From Streptomyces sp. WMMB303 (GTDB lineage Bacteria > Actinomycetota > Actinomycetes > Streptomycetales > Streptomycetaceae), in NCBI RefSeq assembly GCF_029351045.1, contig NZ_JARKIN010000001.1, positions 6,045,001 through 6,109,000 of the forward strand: a stretch of 64,000 nucleotides of DNA. Direction: 5' to 3'. Of this stretch, positions 58,745 to 64,000 are shown piece after piece (positions within the stretch are counted from its first letter, which is position 1; every line of letters starts with the position of its first letter). The notes beneath the pieces are model-generated. The model did no database searches, had not been told where the DNA came from, and was given only the letters and a program-made list of their open reading frames with translations. Made by a program: the position numbers and the translations under genes.

Positions 58745-59515
58745 TGCCTCCCTCAAGGACGACCTCCAGGCCGGAACGGGCCCCGGGGTGTGAACGCACG
58801 TTATCTCCAGCATCCCGCACCCGTCCCGCTCCGCGCTCGCAAGGGAGGGGGAAATCACACACGGACCCCGGATTCCCGCGCCCCGGCCTGGCCCTGCCCC
58901 CGTTCCGGCCCCGGTCCAGACCCGGCTCCGGACCGCTCCCGACCGCCCCGGCTTCCCGCAGTCGCCGCAGCCCCGGGGCCGCACGGCGGTTTGCGCACGC
59001 CGCTCGGGAGTGCCGCGCGCGGGCGCTCGCCCGTCCCGCGGGGCGCTCCGGCTTCGGTGTGCGGCCTCGACCGCGCCGCATGCGCCTGGCGTCCGGGACG
59101 TCCGCACTCCCTGCCACGGCACCCCGGCTCCGCCGCACCACACCCCCTTCTCCCCCTTGTCCACCGCCGGCCGAACGGCCCTGACCGTCCGACCGCTCTG
59201 TCCGAAGACCACGGCCGAAGGCCGGAAACGGTCGGCGCGGCTTTTCGATCAAGGGCGTTCGAGGGTGACGACGGCGGTGTCGGTCATGTGGCGCTGCCGG
59301 TGGATTGCGACATGTCCGCCCGATTCCGGGGTGAGTTGGAAGCGGGGGCGCACCGGTGGCGATGATCGTCAGATCGGGCACCGGGACGACGGACAGGTCC
59401 GTCCGAGCAGCTCACTCTTTCGAACGAATTTCGAACTCAGCCGCTGCGGCCGGTCCGTAGTCCGCCGAAAGACGGCCGATTGCCCTTTTCCTGCGTCGCC
59501 AAAACCTGCCGAAGA
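58745..59515. other. Gene-poor interval of about 770 bases
   Basis: No convincing gene is seen between the icmB start and the M23 peptidase promoter. Overlapping open frames on both strands have no family motif, repeat-like Arg/Pro composition and no good start signals. Two direct repeats at 59418-59436 are listed separately. Because icmB and the peptidase gene diverge, the space is a long regulatory region or holds an untranslated RNA that I cannot recognise. Confidence 0.4.
59418..59436. repeat. Paired TTTCGAAC direct repeats upstream of the M23 peptidase promoter
   Basis: TTTCGAAC at 59418-59425 and 59429-59436, spaced 11 bases start to start, each containing the palindrome TTCGAA. They lie about 80 bases before the -35 of the peptidase promoter and could bind a dimeric regulator on one helix face. 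Confidence 0.45.
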
Positions 59516-59545
59516 TTGTGGCCGTCGCATACCCCCGGGTACAGT
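59516..59545 (+). promoter_or_regulatory. Putative promoter of the M23 peptidase gene
   Basis: TTGTGG (59516-59521), an 18-base spacer and TACAGT (59540-59545) predict initiation near 59552, leaving a leader of about 42 bases with AGAGAAG six bases before the GTG 59594. Confidence 0.55.
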
Positions 59546-59593
59546 CGCCCGCATTGCTCCGCCCCTGTCGCCTAGGCGAAAGAGAAGTTGGTG

Positions 59594-61468
59594 GTGAACG
59601 ACCGTCATCCGTCGGGAGTCCCGAATCCCGACGACCCCGGTTCCGGCTTCTCGTACGGCACCTACGGCGTGGACCACGGACAGTCCGCGTACGGCGCCTA
59701 TCCCCAGGAGAGCTACCAGGCCGGTCCGCACGACGCGTACGCCGCCGGTACCTACGCACCTCCCGGCGACCCCTACCCGGGCGGGTCGTACCCCTCCTAC
59801 AGTGAGGATCCGCTCTTCGGCGCCCTCCCGGGCAGCGACACCGGCAGCGCCGCGACCGGCTCCTGGGACGCCACCACCGCCTGGGGCACCGGGAGTTACC
59901 AGCCCGACCCGATGGCGGGCCCGGACGGTTCCGTGAACGTCGCGGCCACCCCCGGTTACGGCCAGGGGCACCCCGTCCCGGGTGACGGCACCGGACAGTG
60001 GACCTTCGGTGTGCAGGAGACGGGCAACTGGGACACGACGTCCTGGGGCACCGACGGCTGGGAGGCCGCGGCTCCGCAACCCGGTGACTGGGCGACCGAC
60101 GGCCAAGGAACGGCCTTCGGCCACGAAGGCCAACCCGGATACGGCGGCCGACCCGGATACGAGGACCGATCCGGCTACGACGGAAGCCCCGGCTACGACG
60201 GCGCCACATACGAGGGCACCGCGTACGACGGCGCCGCGTACGGCGGTTTCGAGCACTCCGCGTACGACGCGCCTCCGGCCTACGACGCGCAGGCCGCCTT
60301 CAGCGGCTATGACCAGTTGCAGGACGACCAGGGGGGCTACGGCGTTCCCGGCGGCCACCCCGCGCAGGACGGCTACCACCTGGCCGGCTACGAGGACGAC
60401 GCGTTCGGCGGTGCGGAGACCGGTTACGGGAACGGGACCGCGCAGTTCGGGTTCGACCCCGGCTATGCCCCCTCCGAACAGCACCCCTCCGAACAGGGCC
60501 TCGAGCAGGAGCAGGAAGCCACAGCCCAGTGGAACTTCTCCGTGCTGGCTCAGGACGAGCACGCAGCGGACGAGCACACGCAGGCCGACGCCTTCGGCCA
60601 CGAACCGTCGCACGAGCACGGGTTCGACTTCGCTGAGCCCGACCTTCTCGTGGAGTCGGCGTCGGAGGACATCCGGGAGAGTCACCCCGACACGTCCGCC
60701 GGGATCGGCGGCAGTGGTGGCTCGCACGGGCGTGGACGGCGACGCTCCCCCAAGCCTCGCCGCCGGGCACTGATGACCGTGGCGGTTCCGTCGGTCGCCG
60801 TGATGGGTGTCGCGGGCGCGGCCGCGGCGAGCGTGATGGGCGACGACGGCAAGGACAAGGACAGCACCACCGTCGCGGCACCGGACGCCTCCCCTGTGAA
60901 GCCCTCGAACGTCAACAGCAAGCTGGACACCCAGCTTCAGGGGCTCTCCGCGGACGCCGACGACTTCGCCGACCGCGCCAGCCGCACCCAGGAGCGCATC
61001 GACCTCAAGCAGCGCCAGGAAGCGGAGAAGGAGCGCAAGGCGAAGGAGGCAGCGCGCAAAGAGGCGCTGCGCCCCAAGTTCGTCATCCCCGTCAAGAACC
61101 ACACGCTCAGCGCTCGCTACGGCCAGGCAGGCGTCAACTGGATGTCGATCCACACCGGGATCGACTTCCCCGTCAGCTACGGCACGCCCGTGATGGCCGC
61201 GACCGACGGCACCGTCTCCACGAAGCACAGCGTGGCGTACGGGAACATGGCCATCGTGACCGCGAAGGACGGCACCCAGACCTGGTACTGCCACCTGAGC
61301 AGCAACAAGCTCCGCTCCGGCTCGGTCAAGGCGGGCGATGTGATCGCCTACTCCGGCAACTCGGGCAACTCCACGGGACCGCATCTGCACTTCGAAGTCC
61401 GACCCGGTGGCGGTTCGGCGGTGGACCCGATCCCGTGGCTGCAGAGCAAGGGCCTCAGCATCAGCTGA
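59594..61468 (+). CDS. Membrane-anchored M23 peptidase (LytM-type)
   Basis: A 624-residue peptidoglycan-directed metallopeptidase. The first 390 residues are a cytoplasmic Gly/Tyr/Asp/Pro-rich tail of repeated GYDG and GYGG units. A membrane helix (MTVAVPSVAVMGVAGAAAAS) precedes an external coiled coil (KQRQEAEKERKAKEAARKEA). The C-terminal M23 domain has zinc ligands in HTGIDFP (His and Asp) and the HLH of GPHLHFEVR, with HLSSNKL between. It could cut cell-wall cross-links. Start GTG 59594 is favoured by AGAGAAG upstream. It faces pcrA across a terminator. Confidence 0.85.
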   Translation: MNDRHPSGVPNPDDPGSGFSYGTYGVDHGQSAYGAYPQESYQAGPHDAYAAGTYAPPGDPYPGGSYPSYSEDPLFGALPGSDTGSAATGSWDATTAWGTGSYQPDPMAGPDGSVNVAATPGYGQGHPVPGDGTGQWTFGVQETGNWDTTSWGTDGWEAAAPQPGDWATDGQGTAFGHEGQPGYGGRPGYEDRSGYDGSPGYDGATYEGTAYDGAAYGGFEHSAYDAPPAYDAQAAFSGYDQLQDDQGGYGVPGGHPAQDGYHLAGYEDDAFGGAETGYGNGTAQFGFDPGYAPSEQHPSEQGLEQEQEATAQWNFSVLAQDEHAADEHTQADAFGHEPSHEHGFDFAEPDLLVESASEDIRESHPDTSAGIGGSGGSHGRGRRRSPKPRRRALMTVAVPSVAVMGVAGAAAASVMGDDGKDKDSTTVAAPDASPVKPSNVNSKLDTQLQGLSADADDFADRASRTQERIDLKQRQEAEKERKAKEAARKEALRPKFVIPVKNHTLSARYGQAGVNWMSIHTGIDFPVSYGTPVMAATDGTVSTKHSVAYGNMAIVTAKDGTQTWYCHLSSNKLRSGSVKAGDVIAYSGNSGNSTGPHLHFEVRPGGGSAVDPIPWLQSKGLSIS

Positions 61469-61557
61469 GAACCGGCCCCCGGACTTCGGGCACGGACCTC
61501 AGTCGTGAGGCGTGGACCTCAGTCAGGGGCCCCGGGTGTGACGGGAAGCGTGACCCG

Positions 61558-61583
61558 GCGCCCGGACCGCACGGTCCGGGCGC
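61558..61583. terminator. Bidirectional terminator between M23 peptidase and pcrA
   Basis: An 11-bp perfect stem (61558-61568 with 61573-61583) with a 4-base loop lies between convergent stops. Confidence 0.82.
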
Positions 61584-61607
61584 GAACGCGTCGGAGCCGG
61601 CGCCGCG

Positions 61608-64000
61608 CTACAGCTTCTCCACGGGCGCGTAGCGCAGCAGCAGCCGCTTGGGCTTCTCGCCGCCGAAGTCGATGGTCGCCTCGGCGTTGTCTCCGCTGCC
61701 CTTGACCGACTGCACCGTGCCGAGCCCGAAGCTGTCGTGGGTGACGCGGTCGCCGATCTGGAGGGAGACCACCGGACGGTCGCCGGCCCGCCGGGTCGCG
61801 AATCCGGAGGGGCCGCCCCGCCGGGCGGCGGCTCCCGTGGTGGAGGAGAGGGTCACCCCGATCCCGGCACCCGTCGCCGCGGCCGTCCCGCTCGCGCCCA
61901 GGCCGCCGCCCCCGCTGCCGGTGCGCTTCCAGTCGAGGTACTCGGCGGGGATCTCCTCCAGGAAGCGGGAGGGCGGGTTGTAGGAGGGCTGGCCCCATGC
62001 GCTGCGCATTCCGGCGCGGGTGAGATACAGCCGCTGCTGGGCGCGGGTGATGCCGACGTAGGCGAGCCGGCGCTCCTCCTCCAGCTCCTTGGCCTGGCCG
62101 AGGGCCCGCATGTGCGGGAAGACGCCGTCCTCCATGCCGGTCAGGAAGACCACGGGGAACTCGAGGCCCTTGGCCGTGTGCAGGGTCATGAGCGTCACGA
62201 CGCCGTCGTCGTCGCCCTCCTCCGGAATCTGGTCGGAGTCGGCGACCAGGGCGACCCGCTCCAGGAAGTCGGCGAGGGTGCCCGGCGACTCGTCCTCGCC
62301 CCGCTCTTGCTCGAACTCAAGTGCGACGGCGGCGAGTTCCTGCAGGTTCTCGATGCGGGTCTCGTCCTGCGGATCGGTGGAGGACTGGAGCTCCGCGAGG
62401 TACCCGGTCTGCTCCAGCACCGCTTCCAGCACCGTGGCCGGACCGGCGCCGGACTCCACGACCGTGCGCAGCTCCTCCATCAGGGTGTTGAACCGCTTGA
62501 CGGCGTTGAGGGAGCGCGCGGCCATGCCGTACGCCTCCTCGACCCGGGCGAGCGCCTGCGGGAACGTGATCTTCTCGCGCAGTGCCAGCGCCTCGATCAT
62601 GGCCTCGGCGCGATCCCCGATGCCGCGCTTGGGCACGTTGAGGATGCGGCGCAGCGGCACCGCGTCCTCCGGGTTGGCCAGCACCCGCAGATACGCCAGT
62701 ATGTCGCGGACCTCGCGGCGCTCGTAGAAGCGGACTCCACCGACGACCTTGTAGGGCAGGCCCACGCGGATGAAGACTTCTTCGAAGACACGGGACTGGG
62801 CGTTGGTGCGGTAGAAGACGGCGATGTCGCCGGGGCGGACCCGGGCCGCGCCGTCGCCACCGGTGTCACCGTCGCGGCCGCCGCCGTCGCCGGAGCTTCC
62901 CACCGTGCCGGAGGCGTCGGCCTCCCCGTCGCTGAGCCGGTCGATCTCCTCGGCGACGAACTGGGCCTCGTCGTGCTCGGTGTCGGCGACATAGCCGGTG
63001 ATGCGCGGGCCGGAGCCCGCACGGGTCCAGAGGTTCTTGGGGCGGCGGTCCGCGTTGCGCTCGATGACCGCGTTGGCGGCGCTGAGGATGGTCTGCGTGG
63101 AGCGGTAATTCTGCTCCAGCAGGATCGTGGTCGCGTCCGGGTAGTCCTCCTCGAACTGGAGGATGTTGCGGATGGTGGCCCCGCGGAAGGCGTAGATGGA
63201 CTGGTCGGCGTCGCCCACGACGCACAGCTCGGCCTGCTCCTCGGCCGGGCCGACCAGCTCGCGCACCAGTTGGTACTGCGCGTGGTTGGTGTCCTGGTAC
63301 TCGTCGACCAGGACGTGCCGGAAGCGGCGCCGGTAGTGCTCGGCCACGTCGGGGAACGCCTGGAGCAGATGGACCGTCGTCATGATCAGGTCGTCGAAGT
63401 CCAGCGCATTGGCCTCGCGCAGCCGCGCCTGGTACATCGTGTACGCCTCGGCCAGGGTCTTCTCGAATCCGTCGGCGGCCCGGCCCGCGAAGTCCTCCTC
63501 GTCGACCAGTTCGTTCTTGAGGTTGGAGACCTTGGCGCTGAACGCCTTGGGCGGGAAGCGCTTGGGATCCAGGTCCAGGTCGCGGCAGACCAGGGCCATC
63601 AGGCGCTTGGAGTCGGCCGCGTCGTAGATCGAGAACGATGAGGTGAAGCCCAGCTTCTTGCTCTCGCGGCGCAGGATGCGCACACACGCGCTGTGGAAGG
63701 TGGAGACCCACATGGACTGCGCGCGCGGCCCCACCAGCTCGGCGACGCGCTCCTTCATCTCGCCGGCCGCCTTGTTGGTGAAGGTGATGGCGAGGATCTG
63801 CCCGGGGTGCACATTGCGGGCACCCAGCAGGTGGGCGATGCGGTGGGTGAGCACCCGCGTCTTGCCCGAACCCGCTCCGGCGACGATGAGCAGCGGGGGG
63901 CCCGCGTGCAGCACGGCGTCCCGCTGCTGTTCGTTCATCCCCTCCAGCAGCGCGGCGGGATCGATGACCGACCGGGGGGCACCGTCGCGGTGATAGGCGT
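61608..64000 (-). CDS. pcrA: ATP-dependent DNA helicase PcrA (UvrD/Rep family), 5' partial
   Basis: Superfamily 1A 3'-5' DNA helicase used in repair and in clearing stalled replication. Motif I is GAGSGKTRV, motif II DEYQDTN, motif III GDADQSIYAFRGA, motif IV LEQNYRS, and motif V/VI TLHTAKGLEFPVVFLTGMEDG and AYVGITRAQQRLYL. An acidic Gly/Asp insertion near residue 355 is a flexible loop. An internal ATG at 63938 exists, but the frame stays open to the window edge and reads PAALLEGMNEQQRDAV, so the true start lies beyond 64000. The C-terminal Tudor-like extension (IGDRVTHDSFGLGTV) is complete. Confidence 0.95.
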   Translation of the reverse strand, partial: AYHRDGAPRSVIDPAALLEGMNEQQRDAVLHAGPPLLIVAGAGSGKTRVLTHRIAHLLGARNVHPGQILAITFTNKAAGEMKERVAELVGPRAQSMWVSTFHSACVRILRRESKKLGFTSSFSIYDAADSKRLMALVCRDLDLDPKRFPPKAFSAKVSNLKNELVDEEDFAGRAADGFEKTLAEAYTMYQARLREANALDFDDLIMTTVHLLQAFPDVAEHYRRRFRHVLVDEYQDTNHAQYQLVRELVGPAEEQAELCVVGDADQSIYAFRGATIRNILQFEEDYPDATTILLEQNYRSTQTILSAANAVIERNADRRPKNLWTRAGSGPRITGYVADTEHDEAQFVAEEIDRLSDGEADASGTVGSSGDGGGRDGDTGGDGAARVRPGDIAVFYRTNAQSRVFEEVFIRVGLPYKVVGGVRFYERREVRDILAYLRVLANPEDAVPLRRILNVPKRGIGDRAEAMIEALALREKITFPQALARVEEAYGMAARSLNAVKRFNTLMEELRTVVESGAGPATVLEAVLEQTGYLAELQSSTDPQDETRIENLQELAAVALEFEQERGEDESPGTLADFLERVALVADSDQIPEEGDDDGVVTLMTLHTAKGLEFPVVFLTGMEDGVFPHMRALGQAKELEEERRLAYVGITRAQQRLYLTRAGMRSAWGQPSYNPPSRFLEEIPAEYLDWKRTGSGGGGLGASGTAAATGAGIGVTLSSTTGAAARRGGPSGFATRRAGDRPVVSLQIGDRVTHDSFGLGTVQSVKGSGDNAEATIDFGGEKPKRLLLRYAPVEKL

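Noticed and set aside
59160..59590. c-di-AMP (ydaO-type) riboswitch before the M23 peptidase
   Set aside because: I looked for the conserved core in the leader and did not find it, and the proposed promoter leaves only about 42 bases of leader.
58683..59597. Overlapping frames on both strands between icmB and the M23 peptidase (near 58683-59381 minus and 59010-59597 plus)
   Set aside because: Arg/Pro-rich composition, no motif, no good ribosome-binding site, and mutually overlapping; they look like GC-rich noise.

Overview
The window is high-GC DNA with short intergenic gaps, many GTG starts, GC-rich hairpin terminators, and ATGA or GTGA stop/start overlaps. The gene set (sdhCDAB, mdh, sucCD, icmB, pcrA, MocR and membrane-anchored XRE regulators) points to the core chromosome of a Streptomyces or close relative. 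From memory, the order matches a conserved Streptomyces core segment; this was not checked by alignment. I saw no rRNA, tRNA, CRISPR array, prophage or large biosynthetic cluster.

Layout. 1-3388: sdhC (5' end outside the window), sdhD, sdhA, sdhB. 3487-10081: a BAAT-type hydrolase lipoprotein, a membrane metallophosphoesterase, a D-Ala-D-Ala carboxypeptidase, a YihY/BrkB membrane protein and a 2H-type RNA ligase-like protein. 10093-12574: trpS and, divergently, an ornithine aminotransferase. 12779-16775: two regulator-centred divergent units, an XRE protein beside a 104-residue orphan, then a MocR regulator facing an AhpD-like protein and a PEP mutase-like protein. 18766-26275: a five-gene choline/glycine betaine locus with aldehyde dehydrogenase, GMC oxidoreductase, ABC ATPase, a double-length permease and a binding lipoprotein. 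26553-31203: a secreted protein, a SnoaL-like protein, an ArsR-like regulator facing an MFS transporter, and a MarR regulator. 31316-35786: mdh, a membrane-spanning XRE/DUF2690 protein, a DUF3017 protein and folD. 36105-42149: an FHA-like protein, a Gly/Tyr-rich membrane protein, an IS1182-family insertion sequence, then purH and purN. 42398-49369: two membrane proteins, a sigma-like membrane protein with an Ala-Gln repeat, and sucDC. 49596-58060: a divergent cassette of MoxR-type ATPase, DUF5682, VWA, SWIM and DUF5691 proteins. 58331-64000: icmB, an 850-base gap, an M23 peptidase and pcrA, whose 5' end lies beyond the window.

How the genes work together. The window carries several TCA steps (succinyl-CoA synthetase, succinate dehydrogenase, malate dehydrogenase), with one-carbon and purine steps (folD, purN, purH) beside them. 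The betaine locus would import choline or betaine and oxidise choline to the osmoprotectant glycine betaine. The least understood unit is the MoxR/DUF5682/VWA with SWIM/DUF5691 cassette, which looks like an ATPase-driven machine of unknown purpose. The insertion sequence sits at the centre of what would otherwise be a perfect bidirectional terminator.

All calls come from reading motifs and context. No database search was run. Starts were chosen from ribosome-binding sites, overlaps and promoter positions, and several remain uncertain.
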